Positions 38,516 through 47,470 of a stretch of DNA of 64,000 nucleotides are shown one piece after another. This DNA comes from Candidatus Eiseniibacteriota bacterium (lineage in GTDB: Bacteria; Eisenbacteria; RBG-16-71-46; CAIMUX01): positions 402,436 through 466,435 of the forward strand of contig JADJQY010000042.1 of the NCBI GenBank assembly GCA_016712505.1, read 5' to 3'. How positions within the stretch are numbered: the stretch's first letter is position 1; every line of letters starts with the position of its first letter. The translations under genes were made by a program, and so were the position numbers. The notes below the pieces were generated by a model that was not told the origin of the DNA, did no database searches, and was given only the letters and a program-made list of their open reading frames with translations.

Positions 38516-39233
38516 CGGCCTTGAATTCCTTCACGAGTGCCTGGTGGAGCGTCCCAATTGATTCGATGCCCTCGTGCGCCTTCAAGCCAGCGAGGTCGAA
38601 CTCCAGACAGATGTCGACGTCACGCCGGGACATGTAATTGCCGTGGATGAGCACCTCACGGATCTGGTCGGCCGCCTCGGGGTACTCGCGCTCTTCGGGG
38701 TCGTGGTTCTGGAGCAGGAACTCCCGGTAGCAGTGCTCGATGACCGGCCTTGAGTGGGCTTGAATCTCTTCCACCACACGCAGGATCTCGGCGATCTTCG
38801 CGTCGAGCGCTTCCTGCGTGCTGTAGAAGATGTTGCCGTTGGGGTGGGCGGACTCGTTGCGGTCGTCCACCAGCTTGGCGTACGTGCCGATCTTGCCGTT
38901 GTCACAGGCATTGAGCTTGAGGAAGCGCAGGATCGTCCGCTCGTTCACGGCGCTGAACACGAAGGGCGAAGTGGCTTCGAGCAGCGCCTTCTCGTCCCGC
39001 GCGAAGCCGATGAGCCCCTTCTCGAAGTCGCCGGGCCGCGGCTGCTTGATCTGCCAGATATTGAAGTAGACGCAGCTCATCGTGAGCATGTGGTAGGCGA
39101 GGAACGCGAACTGGTACTTGCCGTGGGTGTAGTTCGTCTCAAAGGCGTCCCACAGGAACTCGATGTACTCCTGCTCCTTCGGAATCTTGAAGGAGAGCGG
39201 CAGGTAATTGCCAAGCTCGGCCGCGTCATCCAT
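38493..39233 (-). CDS. unknown protein with HEPN-like R-x4-H motif in the R-M locus
   Basis: The 246-residue product is mostly alpha-helical by composition and is not a family I recognise. The segment VDDRNESAHPNGNIFYS contains R-N-E-S-A-H, which is the R-x4-H form of the HEPN RNase motif, placed after a long helix as in HEPN domains. The start at 39233 overlaps the Mrr-like gene upstream by 8 bases, so the two are probably coupled. The end overlaps the truncated hsdM. A role as an RNase effector or accessory factor in defence is a plausible inference only. Confidence 0.6.
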   Translation of the reverse strand: MDDAAELGNYLPLSFKIPKEQEYIEFLWDAFETNYTHGKYQFAFLAYHMLTMSCVYFNIWQIKQPRPGDFEKGLIGFARDEKALLEATSPFVFSAVNERTILRFLKLNACDNGKIGTYAKLVDDRNESAHPNGNIFYSTQEALDAKIAEILRVVEEIQAHSRPVIEHCYREFLLQNHDPEEREYPEAADQIREVLIHGNYMSRRDVDICLEFDLAGLKAHEGIESIGTLHQALVKEFKADVSSGAA

Positions 39234-40272
39234 CGTCGTCCTCGTCGGTCAACGCCACCGCCCAGACCTGTTTCAACGGGAGCTCGGCGCGCAGGTCTGG
39301 GTCGAGCTTGTCGTACACCTCGTACAGCGCGTCGAGCAACTCCGTCTGGGACCACAACCTGACGCGGAAGAAGCTGCCGGCGAGTTCCTTCTGGACGTTG
39401 TTCTTGAAGCCGCTCCACGAGACGAAGAGTCCTTCGTTCGCACCGAACTTGCTGACCGAGCCAAGCAACTTGTCCACGGTCGGCCGATCGATCGGTGTCT
39501 GTTCGGACTTGACCTCGACCACCAGTCGCGGCGAGCCGAAACCGAGCGGGCCAGCGCCAGCCAGGATGTCGGCGCCACCGTCGGCGCCGGCCGGGCTGCG
39601 CCAAGTGGTGTAGCCCTGCGCTCGCAGAATGCCCTCGACCAGCCGCGTGAGATCGTTGCCCTTGAATCGACTCAGGATCAGACGCGCGATGCCGTCACGC
39701 GCCCGTTCCTCCAAGTCGAGGTCGGCGGCTTCGTCGGCCTCGGCCGTCGGCGCGGTCGGCGCCAGCACCTGAGCGACGGATTCCGGCTGCCAGCCGTTCT
39801 TCCGCATCGCCTTCAGCCGCGCTTCCGCGTCGTTCTTCTGAACGCGGCAGATGGTCATGAAGGCGCCGAAGGTGTTGAGCAGATCCTTGCCGAAGTGGCT
39901 GCGCGGGACCGCCTCGCCGATCCATTTCACGGCGCGCCAGTGGAAGAACGGAGAAGGGCCGCCCGGCTCGAAGGTGTAATCCCCAGTCAGCTCCCCGATC
40001 TGGATCGCGCGCTGGATCTTGAGCGGGAGAACGATCCAATCGCCCTTCTGCATCTCGTGGGCGAAAGGCCAGATCTGGCTGGCGTGGTTGATGAGCTTCT
40101 TCGGCTTGCTGGCGGGGCAGCGTTGCTCGAGCTCGGCGATGAGCGCGTCGCGGTCGGGCAACTTGGCCAGATTGACGTCGAGTTTGTCCCAGGTGACGTA
40201 CACCCGCTTCTCGGACAGGAACTTGTCCTGAAACTCCCCGTGACCACCGGCGCGAACGAGCCAGACTGCCAT
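39226..40272 (-). CDS. Mrr-like restriction endonuclease
   Basis: The 348-residue product has an N-terminal domain (VWLVRAGGHGEFQDKFLSEK, KGDWIVLPLK) that resembles small-molecule or DNA-binding modules fused to Mrr proteins. The C-terminal Mrr catalytic domain (about 205-310) contains RLVEGILRAQGYTTWRSPAG followed by ADGGADILAG, LVVEVKS and GLFVSWSGF. The D-(x)n-E-x-K residues of the PD-(D/E)XK nuclease site are all visible. Mrr enzymes cut methylated DNA. The gene starts 2 bases after the hsdS stop, so it is part of the type I operon. Confidence 0.82.
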   Translation of the reverse strand: MAVWLVRAGGHGEFQDKFLSEKRVYVTWDKLDVNLAKLPDRDALIAELEQRCPASKPKKLINHASQIWPFAHEMQKGDWIVLPLKIQRAIQIGELTGDYTFEPGGPSPFFHWRAVKWIGEAVPRSHFGKDLLNTFGAFMTICRVQKNDAEARLKAMRKNGWQPESVAQVLAPTAPTAEADEAADLDLEERARDGIARLILSRFKGNDLTRLVEGILRAQGYTTWRSPAGADGGADILAGAGPLGFGSPRLVVEVKSEQTPIDRPTVDKLLGSVSKFGANEGLFVSWSGFKNNVQKELAGSFFRVRLWSQTELLDALYEVYDKLDPDLRAELPLKQVWAVALTDEDDDG

Positions 40273-40274
40273 GA

Positions 40275-42771
40275 CTACGCCTCCTCCGCCGGTGTCGGTT
40301 CAGGCTCCTCGCCCCAGACGCGGGCGAGGGTGGCCTGGATCTTCTTCTCGAAGCGGGCGATCAGTTCGCGGTTGGCGGCGACCAGTGCCTGCTCGGCTTC
40401 AATCTCGGCCACGATGGCTTCTTGCGTAGCGACTTCGTTCGGGATCGGAATCGGAATTCGGTTCAAAGCCTCTTGATTGAGCTTTGGCTGCGCTGCCCCT
40501 GTGATGAACTCTTCAATTGAAATCGCGTTTAGATAGACCTCCACAAACTTCTGAGTTGCGGGGTCCGCGAACTTTAGAACGTGAGCGTGATTGTTGACCC
40601 AGCACTTGCCCGACACTGAAAAAGCGATGGGCGTTGAGCGGGCGAGTAGATTCGCGCCATCCTCCGAGATAAGAAGGATGTCTTCGTCGAAGATGTACTC
40701 GGCAACGGAATCTACGATGCCCGAGGCGCCGTAATACGGAAACGGTCCTGCCTTGCGGTCGCCCTTCGTAATTGGGACGCGACGAGAATCCAAGTTCTCC
40801 GCGAGACTTCCGAGATTGCGTTTCGGCCAGTCTGGGTGGATGGGGATGTGGGGGCGGTAGTTGTCGAGGACGGCGCGGGCGCCGTCGACTACCTTCTGGT
40901 AACCCTCGATCTCCGCCACGATCTCCTTCTGCACTTCCAGCGGCGGGAGGGGGATGCCGAGATTCGACAGAACGCTCCTGGTTACGCCGCGAACGCCGAT
41001 GCCCTCCGCATTGCGCTCGACGACTTGAGCGATGTGATGGGCGGCCACACGGATAAACTCAGGAGCAAGGCGTTCCTTGTTGTTTGAAACGAGTGCGGTG
41101 AGGTCTTGGTTGATCGCATAGTCGTCGTCTGCGAACGCAAACTTTCCAACAGACACGCGGGTAATGATGATGGTCGAACCTTTGGGTGCGACTCGCGTGG
41201 ATGTCTCTTCAACCGCCTTCCTGGAAATGAGTTCGTAAGCGGTGATGTGTCCTCGATCGTCGATGTGCTTCGACGAAATCCACTTCACTGTGCCGTTCGT
41301 CAATACGATGAATCTTGTTTGGACGGGGTGCTCGGCCGATGAGATCGCACACTTCACCAAGCGGGATGTTTGGAAAGAAGGAGGCACGTACAGCACCCTC
41401 CCGATACCGCTCCCCGCTCAGGTTGTAGTCGCCGTTCGCCGCGATCTTCTCCTTCTGCACGACCAAACCGAGCGTCGGCTGGAAGTCCTCGACGGACTCA
41501 CGGGCTCGCAAGCGGCGCAGGTAATCGGCGATCTCGAGGCGGGCCTGCGGCAAGTCGTTCTTGTCGATCTCCCTGCGCTGGGCCCCGAGGCCGAAGCCGT
41601 CGTTCTCGATCTTGAAGAAGGCGATGGTCTGGGCCTGCTTCGCAAGCGACCTGTCGAGGATGAGGATGGAAGTCTTCACGCCGGAGTAGGGGTTGAAGAC
41701 CCCGGCGGGCAGCGAGACGACGGCGACGAGGTGCTCCTCCACCAGCATTTTGCGCAGTTGCGTGTACGCGGTCTGGCTCTGGAAGATGATGCCTTCGGGC
41801 ACGATGATGCCGGCGCGGCCGCTGGGCGTGAGGTGCTCGGCCATGTAGTCCACGAACAGCACTTCGCTGCGCTTGCTCTGCACCGAGAAGCGGTTGTGCG
41901 GCTTGATGCCCCCCTTCGGCGACATGAAGGGCGGGTTAGCCAGGATGACGTCGGCGTGCTCGTTCCACTTGTCCTGGCTGGTGAGCGTGTCGTACTCGAC
42001 GACATGTGGGTCGGTGAATCCGTGCAGGTACAGGTTCACCAGCGACAGGCGCACCATGTCGGGCGAGATGTCGTAGCCCTTGAAGTTCTGCGCCAAGCGG
42101 CCCTTGTCGTCGGGCGTCAGCGTGCTGTGGCCCTTGTCGTCGGGCGTCAGCGTGCTGTGGCCCTTGTCGTCGACGTTGGCTTTGAGGATGTGCTTGTAGG
42201 ACGAGATCAGGAACCCGGCAGTCCCGCACGCCGGGTCGAGCACGGTCTCGGTCTTCTTGGGGTCCACGATCGCGACGATGAAGTCGATGATGTGGCGCGG
42301 GGTGCGGAACTGCCCGGCGTCGCCCTGCGAGCCGAGCACCGAGAGCAGGTACTCGAAGGCGTCGCCCAGGCGTTCGGAGTGGTCGTAGGTGAACTCGTCG
42401 ATGATCTTCAGGAATGCGCGCAGGGTCTCCGGGTCCCGATACGGCAGGTAGGCGTTCTTGAAGATGTCGCGAAAGAGCGCCGGAATGCCGGGGTTCTCCG
42501 GCATCTTGGCGATGGCTTCGGCGTAGAGGTTCAGGGTCTCGAGGCCCCCGAGCCCCGAGCGCATCACCTTGGCCCAGCCGTAGCGGGCGAAGTCGTCGGC
42601 GAAGAACTTGCGCTTGCCGCCCAGTTCCTCGGCCTCGGCGTCCATGTCGTCCATGAACTTGTAGATCAGCGCGATGGTGATCTGCTCGACCTGGCTCTTG
42701 GGGTCGGGCACCTTGCCCACCAGGATGTCGCGGGCGGTATCGATGCGGCGTTTGGTGTCGGTGTCGAGCAC
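40275..42771 (-). pseudogene. hsdMS: fused type I HsdM-HsdS (methyltransferase plus specificity), frameshifted
   Basis: The HsdM part (42771 to ~41400) has the N-terminal helical domain, the SAM motif LDPACGTAGF and the catalytic NPPF (ADVILANPPFMSP). It runs without a stop through SGERYREGAVRASFFPNIPLGEV, the usual junction of natural M-S fusions. Near 41300-41315 the HsdS reading changes frame and continues as VKWISSKHIDDRGHITAYE with two target-recognition domains and conserved coiled coils (LPPLEVQKEIVAEIEGYQKV, VATQEAIVAEIEAEQAL) to 40275. If translated separately, HsdM covers 41209-42771 and HsdS 40275-41396. The modification activity of system 1 is doubtful as sequenced. Confidence 0.8.
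42101..42172 (-). repeat. 30-bp tandem repeat inside hsdM (2.4 units)
   Basis: Units at 42101-42130 and 42131-42160 are identical, with a partial third to 42172. They keep the frame and encode the 10-residue unit DDKGHSTLTP twice, then DDKG. The repeat sits in the loop between the SAM-binding strand and the helix before the ISPDMVRLSLVNLYLHG segment. Repeat-number change would alter the protein by ten residues without shifting the frame. Confidence 0.85.
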
Positions 42772-42781
42772 GCGGTCTCCT

Positions 42782-45282
42782 TCAGGCGGCGAACTGGTTC
42801 AAGGAGACGTAGTCCTTGACGTATTCTGGGACGAGGGCGCGGTACTTCGGCGGCACGGCCTTGAAGTCGCGCGTGGAGAAGACCGGATTGGTCGCCAGGT
42901 CGGTGAACTGGCGGCTGTCGATGATGTCGCGCACGCGGCCGCTGGTGACATAGGCCTTGAAGTAGGTCTTGATCGCCGGGATGGCCGTCGCCTCGTCGGG
43001 CTTGTAGTCGGCGACGAACTTGGTGAACTCCTCTTCCAGCAGCTCGTCCTTGGACTTAAAGCGGGGGATGAGTCCGAAGACCCTTTCGAGGATCTCGCGC
43101 AGGGTCAGGCGGCGGTCCACGGCGGCGGCCTTACGCAGCTTGTCGACGGTGTAGTACTCCTCGGGCTTGTCGAAGACCTCGCGGTTGACGTAGTCGATCA
43201 CGCGGTCCCACTGACCAGCCTCGACGGCGGCGGCGATGGTGTTGTCCGCGCGCACTACATCCTCGAACTTCTCGAAGAACATCCGGTCGATCTTCATTCC
43301 CTCGAAGCCGATGGTCTCTTCCTTGACCATCGAGAGGATGTCGGCGCCGAGGTGCTCATAAGTGCCGCCGACCACCACCGGGCCTTGTCCGCCGCCCTGC
43401 CCGGTGCCCCTTGCTCTCGGCGGCGGGAGCTTCAGCACCTCGTCGTACTTGAACTTCTTCTCGAAGTACTCACAGTTGGCGAAGAAGTCGAAGAGCTTGT
43501 CTCGTCAAAGAGCTGCTCCAGAAAGTCGTGCCTGCGCGTACCGCGGCCTTTGATTTGAATGAAGTCGGTCGGCGAGAAGATCGGACGGAAGAGGCCCAGG
43601 TTGAGGAGATCCGTGCAGTCGTAGCCGGTCGTCATCATCCCGACGGTCACGCAGACCCGCGCCTTGCCGGTCTTGTAGGCCGGAATGAAGTTGCCCGAAC
43701 CGAGCAGGTTGTTGTTGCTGAAGTTGACCGTGAACTGCTGGGCGTCGGGAATCTGGCTGGTCACCTGGACCGCGAAGTCCGACTGGTATCTGCCCGGGTA
43801 CACGCGGTCGGCCATCTGGTTGAGGATCTGCGCCAGTTTGGCCGCGTGGTTCTGGCTGACGGCAAAGATGATCGACTTGCCGATCTCACCGCTGACGGGG
43901 TCGCGCAGGGCGTTCTCGATGAACGTCTTGCAGAACAGCTGATTCGTGGCATCGGCAAAGAAGCGCTTCTCGAACTCGCGCTGCTTGAAGACCTGCTCCT
44001 GATCCTCGCCGGTGTCGTCCGTGAACGAGGCGACGAATCCCTCGTCGGAAAGCAGTTGAGTCGTGATCCCTGTGCGGGCATCCACGACCGTGGGATTGAT
44101 CAGGTAGCCGTCTTTCACGCCGTCGAGCAGGGAGTAGCGGAAGGTCGGCTGGCTGTTTTCGCAGCCGAACGTGCGGTAGGTATCGAGCAGCAAGCGGCGC
44201 TCGGCCTCGCGCGGGTCACGCGTTCCCGGATTCGAGGGGTCGAATCGTCGCAGGTAGTCGCGCGGCGTGGCGGTCAAGCCCAGCTTCCAGCCGATGAAGT
44301 AGTCGAACACCGCGCGGGCGTTGCCGCCGATCGAGCGGTGCGCTTCGTCGGAGATCACGAGGTCGAAGTCGGTGGGCGAGAAGAGCTTCTGGTACTTGTT
44401 GTTGAAAAGCAGAGACTGCACGGTGGTGACGACGATCTCCGCGCGACGCCAGTCGTCCCGGTTCTCCTTGTAGATGACCGTCTGGAAGTCGGCCGACAGC
44501 AACGCGGCGAAGGCCTTCTTCGCCTGGTCTTCGAGCTCGAGGCGGTCCACCAGGAACAGCACGCGCCGCACGTTGCCCGAGCGCAGGAAGAGCTTGATGA
44601 CGGCAGCGGCGGTCAGGGTCTTGCCAGTGCCGGTCGCCATCTCGAAGAGGAAGCGGTCCTTGCCGTCCCCGACGGCAGCCTGCAGGCGCTGGATCGCCTT
44701 CAGCTGATAGGGCCGCAGAAAGTGGAGCTTGTTGGCCTGGATGTAGGCGGGGCGTTCCGCCTCGTTCTTCCACCCGGCCTCGGACTGATAGTTCGGGCGC
44801 TGCGTGAGCGCGATGTAGTCCTCGCCCACCTGCTCTGCGATCAGACGCTGCGGATCGGGCGTGACCTTCTGGTAGCCGATGACCGAGTCGGGCGTCGGGA
44901 ACGAGGTGATGACGTACGGATTGCCGCGTTCGAGATCCCAGAAGTAGTGGAGGTTGCCGTTGGAGAGGATGACGAAGCGGCAGTTCTGAGAACGGGCGTA
45001 CTTGCGCGCCTGCTCCTTCGCAGTGAGCGGGTTCTTGTCCTCGGCCTTGGCCTCGAGGATGATCAGCGGGAAGCCCTTGGCGTCGAGCAGGAGGAAATCG
45101 ACGAAGCCCTTGCCGGTCCTCTCGAAGTTGTCGCCGAGCGCGTCCAGGTCAGCGGACTTGATCGTGACGCTGGGTTCGAGACGGATGTTGGCGGGACTGT
45201 CGCCTTGGGGAAAGAAGCGCCAGCCGGCTGCTTCGAGCAGCTTGTTAATCTTGATGCGGGCTGTGGCTTCCTTCTCGGACAC
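42782..45282 (-). pseudogene. hsdR: type I HsdR (restriction/translocase subunit), one frameshift
   Basis: The first part (ATG 45282 to ~43500) carries the nuclease domain (FVDFLLLDAKGFPLIILEAK), then DEAD-type motor motifs: Walker A EMATGTGKTLTAA, ISDEAHRS, LTATP, and GMMTTGYDCTDLLNL / IKGRGTRR. At about 43495-43505, after FLEQLFDE, one base is lacking and the protein continues in another frame as KLFDFFANCEYFEKKFKYDE to the C-terminal domain ending 42782. The span is one base short of a multiple of three. HsdR is the first gene of the operon, 10 bases before hsdM. Confidence 0.85.
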
Positions 45283-45336
45283 TCAGGCTCCTCGTTCAGC
45301 AATGATGGTGGTCAAGCGGCATAGCGCCCTGGCGAT

Positions 45337-45358
45337 CGGCGGCGCGGCGAAGCCGCCG
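45337..45358 (-). terminator. GC-rich hairpin between gajB-like gene and hsdR
   Basis: CGGCGGC at 45337-45343 pairs with GCCGCCG at 45352-45358 in the 139-base gap after the helicase gene stop (45422). It may end the Gabija-like transcript before hsdR. There is no T tract, so this is only a suggestion. Confidence 0.3.
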
Positions 45359-45421
45359 CCGGGTGCATCGCCGTGCTGGGCAACCTCCTAACGGCAGCGC
45401 GAGGCGATGCCGTCATCGCAG

Positions 45422-47470
45422 CTAAGAGTACCAGCTGGCCGCTCCGTCCACGACATCCGCCACGCGCCATCCGCGCTCTTTCAACGTCGCCACGTGGCCG
45501 GTCAAGGCCGCATCTTCCCCTAGAACGGTCCGCGGAATGGCAAGGCAGATTAGGTGACTGGGGCGGGTCATGGCGACGTACGTCTGCTGTAGGCGGGCGC
45601 GATCCTGAACTCCGGCTCCGCTGAGGTTCGTCCTTTCCCCGAGCAACCACGGAAGCATCCTCTTCGCCGAGTGCTCATGCCAGTAGGTGCTCAGCAGTAG
45701 GGTCGCCAGGTGAGTCTGGCCCTTCATCGAGTGCACTGAGCCGAGGCGGATGTCAACTCTCCGTCCGCAGCCATCTTCGACGCGGTAGACGTTCGGACCC
45801 GCGTCCTGCGGGGATGTTGCCGCGCGGACCGCGAGCGACGGGTCGTTCGGGTCCCACCCGAGGAACTCGTCTGCGATGATAGAGGCAGTGCCCGACGCCC
45901 CGAGACCTGCAGCCACCAGGAGGATGTCGGCTTGTCGCTGCGCCCACGACGCAGCCGAGAGGGTCTCCCAGTCGATGAGGAACGCCCGCAGGAGCCGCCG
46001 GTATGCCGATACTGCCTCGGCGTTTCTAGACAGTGCGTCGACCACCGCGCGGTGTCTCGGCGCCCGCTTGCCCAGCAGTCCGGCGCCCCCGGCGCGTCGC
46101 GCCAAGCGAACGAGCCCAGACGCAATCTTCTCTACGCCGGGCGCAAGATCGCCTCCGTCCCGCACGACAGCCCGGGCAACACGGACGTACTGGATGAGCG
46201 TTCTCGGATGCGGGTCGCTGCTCCCGACTTCGGCGGAATACTCGCTCCAGTAGTGCGGCACGGTCTTCGGGAACTGGGCGGCACCGGCCGTCACATCGCT
46301 CGCGTCTTGATGGACCGAACCCACGGCCGCGACGTCCCCGATGGCGAGTGCTACATCGCCAAAGCACGAGAGCACGTGGTGGCCGTAGGCATTCAGGACA
46401 CCCCGTGCCTCAGCATCCTGGAAGATGAAGAGCGCGTTCGGGCAGAAGTCAGTTGCGCCCTCCACCGGACGCGGTCCGACACCCTGGAGGCCATCTGGGC
46501 CTGCCGCATCGACCGCGAAAGGTGACGCAAGCGTCGCGATCGCTGGGCCGAAGCGGAAGCTGTTCGGAATCTTCAAGCACGTCGGTGCATCCGGAAACCC
46601 GCCAGGAACGGCCGTCCCTGCTCGAGCCCCGTCGAAGATGGCCTGGTTCGGATCACCGACACGCTGCAGCGAAACATCCGAGCCTGTTCGCGGGAACACG
46701 GCCTCCAAGATGCCAACCTGGAGATCCGACGTGTCCTGCATCTCGTCGACGATGACCAGCGGGAACCGAAGCTGAAGCAACGTGGCGACGCTTGGGCAGT
46801 CCTCAAGCAGGGCCTTGGCCCAGACGAACATCTCGTCGTAGCAGAAGTACCCTGCGTGGGAGGAAGCCTGCACGGCCCGGCTCGCGAGTTGGTGCGTCTC
46901 GGCGCTCGGCCGCGCAGGGAACGGCCGATCGCCCAGCCAAATGTCGAGGTTTCTGTCCTTAACGCGGATCCGGTCGAATCCGCTGTGATTCCGTCGGAGG
47001 AAGTTCTCGACCTTCCAGTACTCGGAGTGTCCGAGGACGCGGCGGCGGTACGTGCTGGTTACGTCGTCGTCGACTGTTGCGGCCGGAAAGCCGTTGGAGT
47101 TCAGCCACGGCAGCGCGAGAAACCGGTTCACGAAGCCGTGGATGGTGTCGATGAAGTGCGGGTAGGAGAGCAGCTGCTGCCCTACTACCGTTCCGCACAG
47201 CCGCCGCTGGATCTCCCCGCGTGCTGCGTTGGTGTGGGAGAGCACGCAGATGCCCTTCGTCCGATGCGACCAATTCTTCGCCATGATGGCGAGCTTTGCG
47301 ACGATCAGCGTCGTCTTGCCACTACCCGGACACGCGCTCACGTCGAGCGTCGTCCGCGCACGAAGAAACTCCTGTCGGAACCGGTCGATCTCGCGCAGGC
47401 CCATGACACCGCGAATCCACTCGACGTCCTCGTCGGCAACCTGCGGAATGACTGACTGCGGGTCAGCCAT
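45422..47470 (-). CDS. gajB: UvrD-like superfamily 1 helicase, Gabija GajB-like
   Basis: The ATG at 47470 overlaps the end of the OLD nuclease gene by 8 bases (ATGGCTGA) and gives 682 residues. The SF1 motifs are Walker A SACPGSGKTTLIVAKL, motif Ia-like CVLSHTNAA, DE-Q box VIVDEMQDTSD, motif III GDPNQAIFDGA, NSFR (PNSFRFG) and motif VI VAMTRPSHLI. A UvrD-family helicase directly following an OLD-family nuclease with TOPRIM domain is the Gabija arrangement. GajB senses DNA ends or nucleotide depletion and supports GajA. It is longer than the B. cereus GajB (about 490 residues). Confidence 0.75.
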   Translation of the reverse strand: MADPQSVIPQVADEDVEWIRGVMGLREIDRFRQEFLRARTTLDVSACPGSGKTTLIVAKLAIMAKNWSHRTKGICVLSHTNAARGEIQRRLCGTVVGQQLLSYPHFIDTIHGFVNRFLALPWLNSNGFPAATVDDDVTSTYRRRVLGHSEYWKVENFLRRNHSGFDRIRVKDRNLDIWLGDRPFPARPSAETHQLASRAVQASSHAGYFCYDEMFVWAKALLEDCPSVATLLQLRFPLVIVDEMQDTSDLQVGILEAVFPRTGSDVSLQRVGDPNQAIFDGARAGTAVPGGFPDAPTCLKIPNSFRFGPAIATLASPFAVDAAGPDGLQGVGPRPVEGATDFCPNALFIFQDAEARGVLNAYGHHVLSCFGDVALAIGDVAAVGSVHQDASDVTAGAAQFPKTVPHYWSEYSAEVGSSDPHPRTLIQYVRVARAVVRDGGDLAPGVEKIASGLVRLARRAGGAGLLGKRAPRHRAVVDALSRNAEAVSAYRRLLRAFLIDWETLSAASWAQRQADILLVAAGLGASGTASIIADEFLGWDPNDPSLAVRAATSPQDAGPNVYRVEDGCGRRVDIRLGSVHSMKGQTHLATLLLSTYWHEHSAKRMLPWLLGERTNLSGAGVQDRARLQQTYVAMTRPSHLICLAIPRTVLGEDAALTGHVATLKERGWRVADVVDGAASWYS

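Noticed and set aside
45283..45421. Possible fourth attC site between the Gabija-like pair and hsdR1
   Set aside because: There is a CTAACGGC near 45389 and a GC-rich hairpin, but no matching GTTRRRY end at a sensible distance and no bulged arms.
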